Counted from the stretch's first letter, positions 44,270 to 52,762 are shown. The stretch is 64,000 bases of DNA from Paucidesulfovibrio gracilis DSM 16080 (GCF_900167125.1 NZ_FUYC01000003.1:1-64000), one strand, 5' to 3'. The notes: generated from the letters alone by a model not told the origin. Program-made: numbers and translations.

Positions 44270-44887
44270 ATGTCCTTTGAACTTTGGATCACCGCATTCG
44301 TATTGTTGGCTTTTATTGCCTACACTCCCGGTCCCATGACCATGTTTTCCATGTCTACCAGCCTTCGCAACGGGTTTGGTAAGACCCTGCCCGCCATTGC
44401 CGGAGGCTCCAGCGCCTACCTGACGCAGATGCTTATTGTCTACCTGGGGCTGGGGGTGGTCGTGCAGAGTTCCTGTCTCGTGTTCAACGCGATCAAATGG
44501 GTTGGGGTTGCCTACCTTCTGGTGCTTGCCGTCAGAAACTGGAATGCCGATGTGACCATTGCCGATGAAGTGGGCAGCGTGCCTCCGCCTCCTTTGGCCC
44601 GCCGTTTCTTTATGGGCTACGCGACGGGTATGTCCAATCCTAAATCAATTTTGGTCTTTACCGTACTTTTCCCACAGTTTATCGAGCCGGAACACTACAC
44701 TTTGCATTTTGCCATTCTGGCTTCAAGCTTTTGTGTTGTTCAGGCCTGTAGCGCCATGTCCTATGCGTTGTTTGGGGCAAAGGCGTTCCGTTGGCTACAG
44801 CGCCGTTGCCTGACGCACTTGCAGAGCCGTGTCACTGCCATGATACTTGCCTGTGCTGCTGGATTTTTGGCCACCAGTGAAAAATAG
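44270..44887 (+). CDS. LysE/RhtB-family amino-acid exporter
   Basis: The 205-residue protein has about six membrane helices. TPGPMTMFSMSTSLRNG (about 19-35) is the family motif following helix 1, and GYATGMSNPKSILVFTVLFPQF is typical of the central loop (20 residues of it suffice). Members export amino acids such as lysine, threonine or homoserine lactones. GGAGAAAG precedes the ATG. The substrate is not evident. Confidence 0.92.
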   Translation: MSFELWITAFVLLAFIAYTPGPMTMFSMSTSLRNGFGKTLPAIAGGSSAYLTQMLIVYLGLGVVVQSSCLVFNAIKWVGVAYLLVLAVRNWNADVTIADEVGSVPPPPLARRFFMGYATGMSNPKSILVFTVLFPQFIEPEHYTLHFAILASSFCVVQACSAMSYALFGAKAFRWLQRRCLTHLQSRVTAMILACAAGFLATSEK

Positions 44888-45071
44888 GTTTGATTGTTCT
44901 CGGCTTTTTTCCATTTATTTTTGCAAATCATTGTGCCGGGATCGGCTGTGTTCGGTATATGCCCCCCCCTTGCATATTCCCTTGGGAGGGACTGAATGCA
45001 GCCTGCACGGGTGGCGATTCGTCGGCAACATTGATGCCTGCGTCGTGTGTCTTGGTTTTTGGGCGTAAAAG

Positions 45072-45941
45072 TCAATCCCATAGCGAGGCGTCAAGAGAGT
45101 ATCTTGAAAAAAGTTCTGCATTGGACTTTGCGAAGTAGCTTACGATCTCTTCCCGCTGTCCTGCCTTGTATAAAATAGGTTTTTCTCCAAGTGTCTTGGG
45201 ATACGTCCTTTCCACATAAGCACGCAGTTGTTTTTGTTCGTGGTCGCTTTTGATGTCTTCTGTTCTGTGTAACAAGTATTCGACACCTTCTGCATTGATT
45301 CCTACATTACGATGAGGAAATTCAAAGTCAATGGAACGAGTAACCTGGATGTCCAGAAAATGTAAAAGAGCCGTTTGAAAGGCGCCGCTGTCTCTTAGTA
45401 GAAGCTCAAACGGAATTACAACAATATTTTCAATACCGAATGTAGATTCAAAACGTTGGATGATGGCGTTGAAGTCGTAGCCTTTTCGTTGGATGCCTTT
45501 CAAAAAATCAGCGAAAGATTGCCGGAAATTCTTCACAGCTTTGAGCCGCCACAAATAGGAAGATTCAAGGAGCTTGTCCTGCCGTCTGATTACAATGAGG
45601 ATTTTGGGTTTCGCGAAATCAAAAAGGTTCTTTATGTTACGGATGACCCAGTCCGTTGTGTCGTCATCACCCTGGAACAATAATGTCCAGAAGTTCTCAC
45701 TGCTGAATACTAGGTTTTGTTCTTTTGCCTGTGCAAATTTTTTGACGATACGAAGTTTGACCGCATTTTGTACCACAGGACTTTTCCCGTACTTCATCGT
45801 TATGTCTGCACCGAGTCGGTATTCTTCCGAGAAGTATCTATAATTGATATCCATCATGTTCAGGAGTTTGAAATAGTCCTGTATGGATGTTGAGCCACAC
45901 TTGTTGACTCCAACGTGCAGGTAAACTTTTTTCACGTTCAT
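45072..45941 (-). CDS. Sulfotransferase-like protein
   Basis: The 289-residue product starts MNVKKVYLHVGVNKCGSTSI. The HVGVNKCGSTS stretch matches the 5'-phosphosulfate-binding loop of PAPS-dependent sulfotransferases acting on polysaccharides. VIRRQDKLLESSY provides the 3'-phosphate-binding arginine and serine. It would sulfate a surface sugar or lipid. Base composition is plainly more AT-rich than the neighbours, and codon use differs, suggesting transfer. ATG 45941 follows GAGGA with almost no spacing; a TTG at 45950 is an alternative. It lies in the low-GC island ahead of the TylF-like gene. Confidence 0.82.
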   Translation of the reverse strand: MNVKKVYLHVGVNKCGSTSIQDYFKLLNMMDINYRYFSEEYRLGADITMKYGKSPVVQNAVKLRIVKKFAQAKEQNLVFSSENFWTLLFQGDDDTTDWVIRNIKNLFDFAKPKILIVIRRQDKLLESSYLWRLKAVKNFRQSFADFLKGIQRKGYDFNAIIQRFESTFGIENIVVIPFELLLRDSGAFQTALLHFLDIQVTRSIDFEFPHRNVGINAEGVEYLLHRTEDIKSDHEQKQLRAYVERTYPKTLGEKPILYKAGQREEIVSYFAKSNAELFSRYSLDASLWD

Positions 45942-46476
45942 TCCTCGCAAATAGGATAGAGCGGTATGCCGTACAAGGTGCTCGTAGCACCAAGGGAAAG
46001 CGAATTTCGTTTTGTTCCTTTTATATAGCCCGTCATCAATACAATTTCTAGTGAGAACCCCGTGACCATTTTTAGTGGAATAATATCGGTATGCTTGTCG
46101 CCTATGGTGTCGAATTTGCTCGAATTGCCCATCGTCACGGATGACCGCATTGACCTATACCCCTATTAGGTTAGCGCCAGGTGCTGTTGTGGGGTAAGCA
46201 TCGGTGGTGCCTTTTTTGTACGGAGAGGCACTTTGCGTTGCTGTCCCGGTATAGAATTCTCTCGTTGAGAAAAAAAGTAGAGTTGAGTATCAACTGAACA
46301 TGTGGAAATTTTGAATCGGAACTATGTTTCGGTTGGCATAGCCTTCGCCTTTTTGCCCGATGTGTTCCGCGGATTCATTGCCACGCCGAAATGTAAGCCT
46401 TGAATCTCTTCTCTCTTTGAAGGTTTTCGTGTCATTTGTTCCGCTGTTACATGCTATCGATGCGAAGGAGAATCCC
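45942..46476. other. AT-rich intergenic region of the island
   Basis: These 535 bases separate divergent genes. They hold an inverted repeat AGTTGA-GTA-TCAACT (46281-46295), another GGTGCT/AGCACC (about 45977-45991), and the sigma-54-like element described separately. A 70-residue minus-strand frame overlaps the sulfotransferase start but looks unconvincing. Confidence 0.4.
46334..46348 (+). promoter_or_regulatory. Candidate sigma-54 promoter of the TylF-like gene
   Basis: TGGCAT, five bases, then TCGC give the -24/-12 GG...GC arrangement with correct spacing. It lies 128 bases before the start codon. An inverted repeat 40 bases upstream could be an activator site. The -12 element is imperfect. 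Confidence 0.35.
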
Positions 46477-47196
46477 ATGTCAAGTCAGACAGAACAATCC
46501 GTTTCCGACCTTGTAGAGGCGGCAGTGCGCCTTTTGGCGCATGGTTCCCCGGAGGATTGGAACAGGCATTACCGAGAAAAAAGTTTTCAGGAGCATTTTT
46601 TGCCGCGAGCAAAAGACGCCTTGCTTTTTGATTTTGACTACCAAAATAGACAAGTACTGTACCAATGCATCAATGGCCGGTTTATTCAAAAGGAACCCAT
46701 TGATTACCTGGAGTTTGGTGTTTGGCAGGGAGTGAGCTTTTCGCATTGGCTCAATATCAATACACATGCCAGTTCGAGATTCTTTGGATTTGATTCCTTT
46801 GAAGGACTTCCCGAAGATTGGAATCGGGGTGCCCCCAAGGGTACGTTTTCGCAAAAAGGTGCCGTCCCCACCATCGAGGATCCACGGGCGACGTTTGTCA
46901 AGGGACTGTTTCAACAATCTATTCCCCCTTTTTTAGATGGCTTTGCGGTACAAAATAGATTGGTCATTCATTTTGACGCGGATCTGTATTCCTCAACGCT
47001 TTATACCATGATGGCTCTTGACAGATTCATAACGCCGGGAACCATCTTTCTTTTTGACGAATTTACTGCGGAAAAGTACACGTGCGAATATGCAGCGCTG
47101 CATGACTATTGTGCGGCATGCTATCGTGACTACAAGGTGCTGTGCTCCCGCAAGGACTACGTTAAACTGGCTATAGAGATTGTTGTCCCGGAATAA
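46477..47196 (+). CDS. TylF/MycF-like SAM-dependent O-methyltransferase
   Basis: The 239-residue protein matches the macrocin-O-methyltransferase family: YLEFGVWQGVSFSHWL is the SAM loop, then RFFGFDSFEGLPEDW, and FHFDADLYSST-like residues (IHFDADLYSST) with the metal-binding aspartates, then FLFDEF. In antibiotic makers these enzymes methylate sugars; elsewhere they sit in surface-glycan clusters, which is more likely beside a sulfotransferase. AAGGAGA lies six bases before the ATG. The gene is AT-richer than average. It is probably acquired. Confidence 0.86.
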   Translation: MSSQTEQSVSDLVEAAVRLLAHGSPEDWNRHYREKSFQEHFLPRAKDALLFDFDYQNRQVLYQCINGRFIQKEPIDYLEFGVWQGVSFSHWLNINTHASSRFFGFDSFEGLPEDWNRGAPKGTFSQKGAVPTIEDPRATFVKGLFQQSIPPFLDGFAVQNRLVIHFDADLYSSTLYTMMALDRFITPGTIFLFDEFTAEKYTCEYAALHDYCAACYRDYKVLCSRKDYVKLAIEIVVPE

Positions 47197-47320
47197 AAAT
47201 GTTTCTTATGTACATTTTTTTAAATGTAAACGTGATTCATTTTTTTGGTATCGTCGCGATTGTTAAAAACAACAGGTCCGTTGAGTGGCAGTTGCCAGTC
47301 AAACATCAAAGGAGCATGTG

Positions 47321-47710
47321 ATGCGGTTGAAGTACACTATCCTCTACGTTGAGAACGTGACCCAGAGCATCGAGTTTTATGAGCAGGTATTCGGCCTTCA
47401 GCGTAAAATGCTTCATGAGTCCGGAGACTACGGCGAGCTGGATACCGGGGAAACCACATTGTCCTTCTCATCGCGTAGCCTCATGTCGGAACTTGGGAAG
47501 TCGCCCGGTAGCCCCGATCCAGCGTCCCCGGTTTTTGAGATCGCCTTTGAAACGCAGCACGTGGCTGCTGTCCTCGAAAAAGCCCGGTCTGCCGGAGCCA
47601 CGGTAGTGCAAGAAGTGCGCGAGGAGGCGTGGGGGCAGACCACAGCTTATGTTACTGATAATAGCGGCTATCTTGTCGAAATATGCTCGCCGGTTAACGG
47701 AGCGTCCTAA
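47321..47710 (+). CDS. VOC-family (glyoxalase-like) protein
   Basis: This 129-residue protein has the paired beta-alpha-beta-beta-beta modules of the vicinal-oxygen-chelate fold: TILYVENVTQSIEFYEQVFG opens it, and YVTDNSGYLVEICSP closes it. Members include glyoxalase I, dioxygenases and bleomycin-resistance proteins. The metal ligands are not certain, so the function is open. AAGGAGCA lies before the ATG. Its stop codon is followed immediately by the broken AraC gene on the other strand. Confidence 0.85.
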   Translation: MRLKYTILYVENVTQSIEFYEQVFGLQRKMLHESGDYGELDTGETTLSFSSRSLMSELGKSPGSPDPASPVFEIAFETQHVAAVLEKARSAGATVVQEVREEAWGQTTAYVTDNSGYLVEICSPVNGAS

Positions 47711-47874
47711 CCGCCGTTGCAAATACTCCCGGCGGATGGCTGTGCCGTTGTGCCGGTTGGCGGCAAGCTCGCCGGGAGCCATGGCAAACCAGCTTTTCAG
47801 CTCTCTGGTCATGTGGGCTTGGTCTGAAAAATTGCAGCGGCAGGCTTTTTCAGTGCGGACTTCTGTGGGAGTGA
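47711..47874 (-). pseudogene. Remnant of AraC-family regulator
   Basis: Minus-strand translation gives CNFSDQAHMTRELKSWFAM and then APGELAANR, the second helix-turn-helix of an AraC-type activator. The N-terminal sensor and the first helix-turn-helix are missing. The reading breaks off next to the IS3 fragment at about 47880, and no stop separates it from the VOC gene. An insertion sequence probably removed the 5' part. Confidence 0.65.
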
Positions 47875-47901
47875 TCCTGCCACACAAAAGTGGACCACCA
47901 G

Positions 47902-47988
47902 TTAAGCCACATCCATCATGACGAGATATTTTTCGAATTCGGCGGGTGACATCCAGCCGTTTGAGGAATGTTTCCACCTTCGGTTGTA
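47902..47988 (-). pseudogene. IS3-family transposase fragment (OrfB C-terminus)
   Basis: The minus strand encodes YNRRWKHSSNGWMSPAEFE and continues to a stop, 28 residues in all. This is the end of the IS3 OrfB integrase (usually YNxxRxHSSLGYxSPxEFE). The bases beyond the stop (47880-47901, GTGGTCCAC-like) may be the IS end. The rest of the transposase is absent. Confidence 0.72.
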
Positions 47989-48020
47989 GCAGGATCATGC
48001 TGCGGCACAAGGCAATTACG

Positions 48021-48092
48021 AAGCCCAATCAGGTTTGGTGTGCCGACATCACGTATATCCCCATGAAACAGGGCTTCTTATATCTCGTGGTG
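48021..48092 (+). pseudogene. IS3-family transposase fragment (integrase core)
   Basis: The plus strand encodes KPNQVWCADITYIPMKQGF followed by LYLVV, the start of the IS3-type DDE integrase core including the first catalytic Asp (WCADITY). It stops matching after ~24 codons. It lies opposite to the neighbouring OrfB tail, so at least two insertions or an inversion shaped this scar. Confidence 0.75.
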
Positions 48093-48127
48093 ACTTCGCC
48101 TGGAAAATGCCGCGAATGTACGATTTT

Positions 48128-48742
48128 TTAGTCCTGCCTTGGAACGATAACCCCCCAAGATACTAACACTTCTAGTACACGCGCCAGGGGCAACCCGACG
48201 ACGTTGGTGTAGGAGCCATGGACATGCTCCACAAGGAATGAGCCGATGCCCTGGATGGCGTAGGCTCCGGCCTTGTCAGCGGGTTCGCCCGTAGCAACAT
48301 AGGCGTGCAGTTCTTCGGGTGTTGCTGCGCGCATTCGAACATCGGTGGTTACATGAAATGTTTGTTGCGCCGAGTGTGGAGAATGCAGCCAACAGCCAGT
48401 GACCACCTGATGCGTATGTCCGCAAAGCCGGGTCAGCATGGATATGGCTTCGTCTTGGTCGCCTGGTTTTCCCAGGATAAGTCCGTTCAGCGCAACAACG
48501 GTATCTGCTGCCACAATAGCCCGTCCCGGGCAACGTTCCAACACTTCAAGGCCTTTCTGTTCGGCCATGCGGGTCGCGTAGCTCCCTGGAGATTCGCCGG
48601 GGGAGGGGCGCGGCTCCGCCGCCCTGCTGGGTACGCTTTCAAACGTGAGGCCCAGCTGTTGAAAGAAATCTTTACGTCGGGGGGAGCCAGAGGCGAGCAC
48701 CAAAGGGCATATGGTTTCGTATATGGAGTGTTTCGTAGGCAT
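48128..48742 (-). CDS. maf: Maf-family nucleotide pyrophosphatase
   Basis: The 204-residue product has LASGSPRRKDFFQQLGL (the SxRR substrate motif), AADTVV (catalytic Asp) and IQGIGSFLVEHVHGSYTNVVG, in shortened view YAIQGIGSFL, as in YhdE/YceF. Maf proteins hydrolyse modified or canonical nucleoside triphosphates and affect septation. ATG 48742 has no clear ribosome site; a TTG at 48769 is the alternative. It marks the return to normal base composition after the island. Confidence 0.92.
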   Translation of the reverse strand: MPTKHSIYETICPLVLASGSPRRKDFFQQLGLTFESVPSRAAEPRPSPGESPGSYATRMAEQKGLEVLERCPGRAIVAADTVVALNGLILGKPGDQDEAISMLTRLCGHTHQVVTGCWLHSPHSAQQTFHVTTDVRMRAATPEELHAYVATGEPADKAGAYAIQGIGSFLVEHVHGSYTNVVGLPLARVLEVLVSWGVIVPRQD

Positions 48743-48934
48743 GGTTGATTGGTAGCGATTTTGACCCACAAGTCAACCGTTTCAAAGGGCGTCATGTTTT
48801 TGGCCCTTTGGGTGCTTTGGGGGGGGCTGGTGGGTGTTTTCTCACTGAAATCATAGATTAAAATGTGTTGGTAGGCTTTTTGCTTAGCATCCGACAGGTG
48901 ACATACGCACCGCGCAGGGGAAAAGGAGTGTGGC

Positions 48935-49645
48935 ATGCAGTCGGAGTGGAATACGTTGATCGGGTCCGAAGTCGGGACAACGAAAGGGGGAATTCCTTTT
49001 TCGTATCAGCAGGAGGATGCCGGCCATTGGTCCGTACCCTGGGCTGACCTCATGATGGTCATGTTTGTACTGTTTGTTGTTTTATACGTTTTTTCCGTCC
49101 GACACGAGAACGTGGTGGTGTTGTTCAGCGATCGAAGCGTGCCTGGAGAAGTTCGTGTTCCGGTCAGTGAATTGGACGTGGCCATTGGACGGATGGCCCG
49201 GAATGTTCATGAACAGGGCATGCCGCAAACAGGGCCGAGCGTGTATTACAAATCCAAAGACACCGGGGTTTCCGTGGTGCGGGAAAAACGGGCAGTTCGC
49301 GTGACGCTTCGTGGAGAATTGTTCTTTGAAAGCGGCTCTGCCGCCCTGCGTCAGGAGGCCCAGGAATACTTGGCGGAAGTCGCGGACGTCGTGCGGATAA
49401 CGCAGGGAAACGTGGACGTCATCGGCTATGCTGATTCATCCGAAAGCTCTGGTGTGGAGGGATTTCAGCTGACTTCGGCGCGGGCCGCTGAAGTGGTTCG
49501 ATGGTTTGTGGAGGGGGCAGGTGTGGCTGCGAAACGTTTTACCGTGGTGGGGCGGTCGGATCATGCTCCGGAATTGCCGACGTTGTCACAGGGACATGAA
49601 ACCGCCAATCGGCGGGTGGAAATCGTTATTCATACCGATGCGTGA
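48935..49645 (+). CDS. motB: MotB-like stator protein (OmpA domain)
   Basis: One membrane helix (about 36-58) contains PWADLMMVMFVLFVVLY, with the proton-carrying aspartate of MotB. The periplasmic C-terminal domain (about 130-236) is OmpA/MotB-like and binds peptidoglycan (LFFESGSAALRQEA, IGYADSSE, NRRVEIVI). The 236-residue size is normal. AAGGAG precedes the ATG. The MotA-like partner gene follows after 67 bases, the reverse of the usual motA-motB order. It may power flagella or another proton-driven machine. Confidence 0.88.
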   Translation: MQSEWNTLIGSEVGTTKGGIPFSYQQEDAGHWSVPWADLMMVMFVLFVVLYVFSVRHENVVVLFSDRSVPGEVRVPVSELDVAIGRMARNVHEQGMPQTGPSVYYKSKDTGVSVVREKRAVRVTLRGELFFESGSAALRQEAQEYLAEVADVVRITQGNVDVIGYADSSESSGVEGFQLTSARAAEVVRWFVEGAGVAAKRFTVVGRSDHAPELPTLSQGHETANRRVEIVIHTDA

Positions 49646-49712
49646 ACGAAAAATTGAAGATGTTGCCCAACGTAGATCCATAGTCGGTCCTACCGATTGA
49701 AGGAGATGGATC

Positions 49713-50582
49713 ATGGATAAGCGAAATTGGTTTGGTATTGGTTTGGCCCTTGTGGCATTTCTGTCAAGTTTTTGGCTGGTCGGCGGCATAGCGGCATATT
49801 GGAATTTGGCAGCATTGGCCGTTGTCTTGTCAGGATTGGCCGGAGCGCTGCTGCTCAGCTATCCATTTGCCGAAGTGCGGCGTGCCGTAAGCGTCGTACA
49901 TGAAGCCTACACCGTCCCGCTGGCTGTACATGGGGAAATCGTGTCTACATTGCTGGATTTATCCGTACGCAGCAAGGTGGATGGGGTGCTCTCTTTGGAA
50001 AAAATGCGGGAAAAGACGACCAGCGCATTTTTACGCAATGGCCTGATGTTCTTGGTGGACAACTACAAGGAACAAGAAATACGGGATTTTATGGGTACGG
50101 AGATGTCCTTTTTTGCTATGCGTCGACAACAGTCGGAACGTATTTTTCGCAACATGGCCCGGACTGCTCCGGCTTTTGGTGTGGCGGGAAGTGTCATCGG
50201 CTTGATCGGGCTGCTCATGGGGATCAGCGACACTGCCGTGATCCTGGAAACCATTCCCGTAGCGTTTCTCTCCACTCTGTATGGCGTGGTGCTGGGAAGT
50301 CTGATTTTGGCGCCTATGGCGGAAAACGTGCATTTCCGTACCGGTTCGGAGCTGCTCAACCAGAAGTTGATCATGGAAGGTGTGGTGGCCATCAGCAGGG
50401 AACAAAATCCCTACAAGCTGGAAAAGAAGCTGTGCTCGTTTTTGAGTCCGGAGGAACGTGAAGGGCATGCCAAGGCATTGCGGGGATTGACGCGTCGCTA
50501 CCTTGCACGTCGCCGCGAGCAGGAAAATGAGGAAGAACGCGGTCGGATGGATGGCGTACAGACTCCGGCCAAGGCCTCCTAG
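49713..50582 (+). CDS. motA: MotA-like proton-channel stator protein
   Basis: The 289-residue protein has four helices (about 8-25, 30-50, 150-170, 180-205) and a cytoplasmic loop between helices 2 and 3, the MotA layout. TAPAFGVAGSVIGLIGLLMG and the later ATLYGVVLGSLILAPMA-like stretch (STLYGVVLGSLILAP) are characteristic. The tail is highly charged. AAGGAG precedes the ATG. It forms the stator with the upstream MotB-like protein. No flagellar genes are nearby. Confidence 0.88.
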   Translation: MDKRNWFGIGLALVAFLSSFWLVGGIAAYWNLAALAVVLSGLAGALLLSYPFAEVRRAVSVVHEAYTVPLAVHGEIVSTLLDLSVRSKVDGVLSLEKMREKTTSAFLRNGLMFLVDNYKEQEIRDFMGTEMSFFAMRRQQSERIFRNMARTAPAFGVAGSVIGLIGLLMGISDTAVILETIPVAFLSTLYGVVLGSLILAPMAENVHFRTGSELLNQKLIMEGVVAISREQNPYKLEKKLCSFLSPEEREGHAKALRGLTRRYLARRREQENEEERGRMDGVQTPAKAS

Positions 50583-50665
50583 CCGCATCGACTGACGGAG
50601 GATTTTTCCTGATTGGTGGATTTTCGCGGTGGACAGGCGGGAAAAGCCCATGTATTGCCCCGCCC

Positions 50666-51097
50666 ATGCGAACAAGAATCGATCGATTGCGACATGCCGT
50701 GCTGTTTGAAGTACTCGGCATCGCCATTAGTGCTCCGGCTTCGGCCTGGATTTTGGATCGGCCCGTAGGACATATGGGCTATTTGAGTATTGCTCTGGCA
50801 ACAACTGCCATGATCGTAAACTATGTCTACAACCTGGCGTTTGACCATGCCCTGAAGCAGCTGGGACGCCCCGTGCATCTGCGGCCTACCTGGATGCGTG
50901 TGCTGCACGCCTTTTGTTTTGAGGGGACGTTGCTTGTGGTGGCCGTACCCATGGTGGCTTGGTGGCTGAATATGACCGTTTGGCAAGCGTTTATTACGGA
51001 TATCGGGTTCGCGGTTTTTTATCTCGTGTATGGGTTTGTCTACAACTGGGGTTATGATGTTGTGTTTCCCATGCCAAGTGCTGAAGTGTCCCATTGA
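50666..51097 (+). CDS. PACE-family (AceI-like) multidrug efflux protein
   Basis: The 143-residue protein has four helices in two repeats. Both repeat motifs are visible: RLRHAVLFE and NYVYNLAFDHA in the first, RVLHAFCFEG and YGFVYNWGYD in the second. The Glu in the first helix (FE) carries the transported proton. PACE proteins export chlorhexidine, acriflavine and polyamines. The ribosome site is poor. It converges on a TPM-domain gene across a strong terminator. Confidence 0.9.
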   Translation: MRTRIDRLRHAVLFEVLGIAISAPASAWILDRPVGHMGYLSIALATTAMIVNYVYNLAFDHALKQLGRPVHLRPTWMRVLHAFCFEGTLLVVAVPMVAWWLNMTVWQAFITDIGFAVFYLVYGFVYNWGYDVVFPMPSAEVSH

Positions 51098-51167
51098 GCG
51101 AATAGAGACGCTGATTTTTTGGACAGAGCGCCTGCTGATCAGGATACGTGGACTGCCATATCAATAT

Positions 51168-51198
51168 AAAACGGGGGAGCCGAGGCTCCCCCGTTTTT
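51168..51198 (+). terminator. Bidirectional rho-independent terminator
   Basis: A perfect 14-bp stem AAAACGGGGGAGCC/GGCTCCCCCGTTTT with a two-base loop serves both convergent genes: T-runs occur on both strands. It ends the PACE gene and the TPM gene. Confidence 0.95.
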
Positions 51199-51221
51199 AT
51201 TGGTGTCTTATGAGTGGGAGG

Positions 51222-51869
51222 CTATTGGTTTTCATCACCTTCCACAATGAGATTAGGCAGTTCGTCCGTATCGTCCGCCCGAATGGGAAAGTTGACGGAA
51301 AGCAATTCGCCGCATCGGGTCACGGCTTTGGCAATGGCCTTTCCTTGTTCACCCCGACGGATGCCGTCGGTGATGATTCCCACGATTTCATTCCAGGTTT
51401 GTGGCGGGACACGATCGTTGATGCCCTTGTCTGCCAGCACGTGAACCTTGTGCTCAAATACGGAGATGTAAATCAGGATGCCGGTCATGTCTCTGGTTCG
51501 ATGCAGTCCATGAACGTGAAAGGCATTGATTGCGGCTTGACTCACGGCGTGGTTCAAAACCTGGCCTGGGACAAAAAAGCGTTTTAGTGCCGGAAGCGTG
51601 CGCACAAGGAGAAAAAAAACGACGTAGGTCAGGCAGAAAACAGGAAGGAAAAGCCAAATGGTTTCCAATCCGAGCAGCCAGGCCGAGGCAATGGCTGTCA
51701 GCATGCCCAACACCATCGCCCCATTGAATTCCGCTGCAGGATATTGGTCGCTCATGTCCGCGACCAGGGGAACTATCTCCCCGGATGTTTTGCGTTCCGC
51801 CTCCTGCACTGCTTCGATGATGTGCTGGCGGTCCTGTTGATTAAGAAAACGTTGTGCCGGTGAGGTCAT
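51222..51869 (-). CDS. TPM-domain membrane protein
   Basis: The 215-residue protein begins QQDRQHIIEAVQEAERKTSG and GEIVPLVAD (a TPM-type start), followed by two central helices (about 55-95) and a second TPM-like half (RDMTGILIYISVFEHKVHV, then GEQGKAIAKAV). The TPM domain is named after phosphatase activity of the plant protein; activity here is unknown. The start at 51869 has AGGAGA nine bases upstream. It is the third gene of the lemA-TPM-TPM set on the minus strand. Confidence 0.78.
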   Translation of the reverse strand: MTSPAQRFLNQQDRQHIIEAVQEAERKTSGEIVPLVADMSDQYPAAEFNGAMVLGMLTAIASAWLLGLETIWLFLPVFCLTYVVFFLLVRTLPALKRFFVPGQVLNHAVSQAAINAFHVHGLHRTRDMTGILIYISVFEHKVHVLADKGINDRVPPQTWNEIVGIITDGIRRGEQGKAIAKAVTRCGELLSVNFPIRADDTDELPNLIVEGDENQ

Positions 51870-51988
51870 CTTGGATCTCCTGACTGGAGTGCGTTTGGTT
51901 TGGGGACCGTAAGCAGCGTGTCCCGCTTTGTTCCCGAGAAGAACAGACGTATTGGCCCAACAATTTGCCGGACTGCACGACGGATCCG

Positions 51989-52759
51989 CTACCAATCGCC
52001 GGAAGCACCGCCGCCACCGAATCCGCCTCCGCCTCCGCCGCCGAATCCTCCAAATCCTCCACCAAAGGAATTGGTGTCGTCGTGGTTGCCGAACCCTCCG
52101 CTCCAGAAAATGAAGGGAGGCAGGGCGGCGCCCCCGAGGGAGCTGCGGCGTCTGCCGACACGCGTACCGAATGCGTTCAGGCCTATGAAAAAGCCGGGGA
52201 TGAGCAGCATCAGTATAGCCAGTAAAGCGATGGGGGGACCGTCTTCCTCCTGGGGAGCCGAATACTCTCCGCGCACGGCCTGGATCATGGCAACGACTCC
52301 GGCCACAAACCCGCCGTCAAAGTCGCCTTGCTTGAAGCGGGGGGCGATGACGTTGTCGATAATGGCTCCGGACAAGGTATCGGTCAGGACGCCCTCAAGC
52401 CCGTATCCCACTTCGATGCGAATCTTATGGTCATCGCGGGAGACCAGAAGAATGGCCCCGTTGTCGGTTTTTGACTGTCCTATGCCCCACTGTTCAGCCA
52501 CCTCGATGGAAAATCGCTCAAGGTTATCGCCTTCCAGTGAGGGGATGGTCAGGATGACAATCTGTGTGGAGTCGCTGTGTTCCAACTTGGCCAGTGCATC
52601 ATTCAACACTCGTTCCGCCTGGGGGCTGATGATGTCAGCCGTATCGGTCACGCGTCCGGTGAGAGGAGGGACGTCCAGAGCCGCAGCTTTGGACGGTGCT
52701 GTCACTCCCGCAAGCAGAAGCAGAATGAGGAGAATGGGGGTGAAGCGTTGCTGTGGCAT
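51989..52759 (-). CDS. YgcG-like TPM-domain protein
   Basis: The 256-residue protein has a signal peptide (1-~25). A TPM domain spans about 30-165, with LTGRVTDTADIISPQAERVL and NGAILLVSRDDHKIRIEVGYG as typical motifs (each within the 20-residue window of the domain). One helix (about 180-200) is followed by a Gly/Phe-rich tail ending GGGGASGDW. This matches the YgcG layout. The gene follows lemA by three bases, and lemA-YgcG pairs recur in many bacteria as an envelope complex. Confidence 0.88.
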   Translation of the reverse strand: MPQQRFTPILLILLLLAGVTAPSKAAALDVPPLTGRVTDTADIISPQAERVLNDALAKLEHSDSTQIVILTIPSLEGDNLERFSIEVAEQWGIGQSKTDNGAILLVSRDDHKIRIEVGYGLEGVLTDTLSGAIIDNVIAPRFKQGDFDGGFVAGVVAMIQAVRGEYSAPQEEDGPPIALLAILMLLIPGFFIGLNAFGTRVGRRRSSLGGAALPPFIFWSGGFGNHDDTNSFGGGFGGFGGGGGGGFGGGGASGDW

Positions 52760-52762
52760 TGG

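Noticed and set aside
45938-46150. A 70-residue frame upstream of the sulfotransferase
   Set aside because: It overlaps the sulfotransferase start, lacks a ribosome site and resembles no protein.
48935-50582. Zorya-type anti-phage system (ZorA/ZorB are MotA/MotB-like)
   Set aside because: The MotA-like protein lacks a long cytoplasmic tail, and no ZorC/ZorD/ZorE-like gene follows; an ordinary stator fits.
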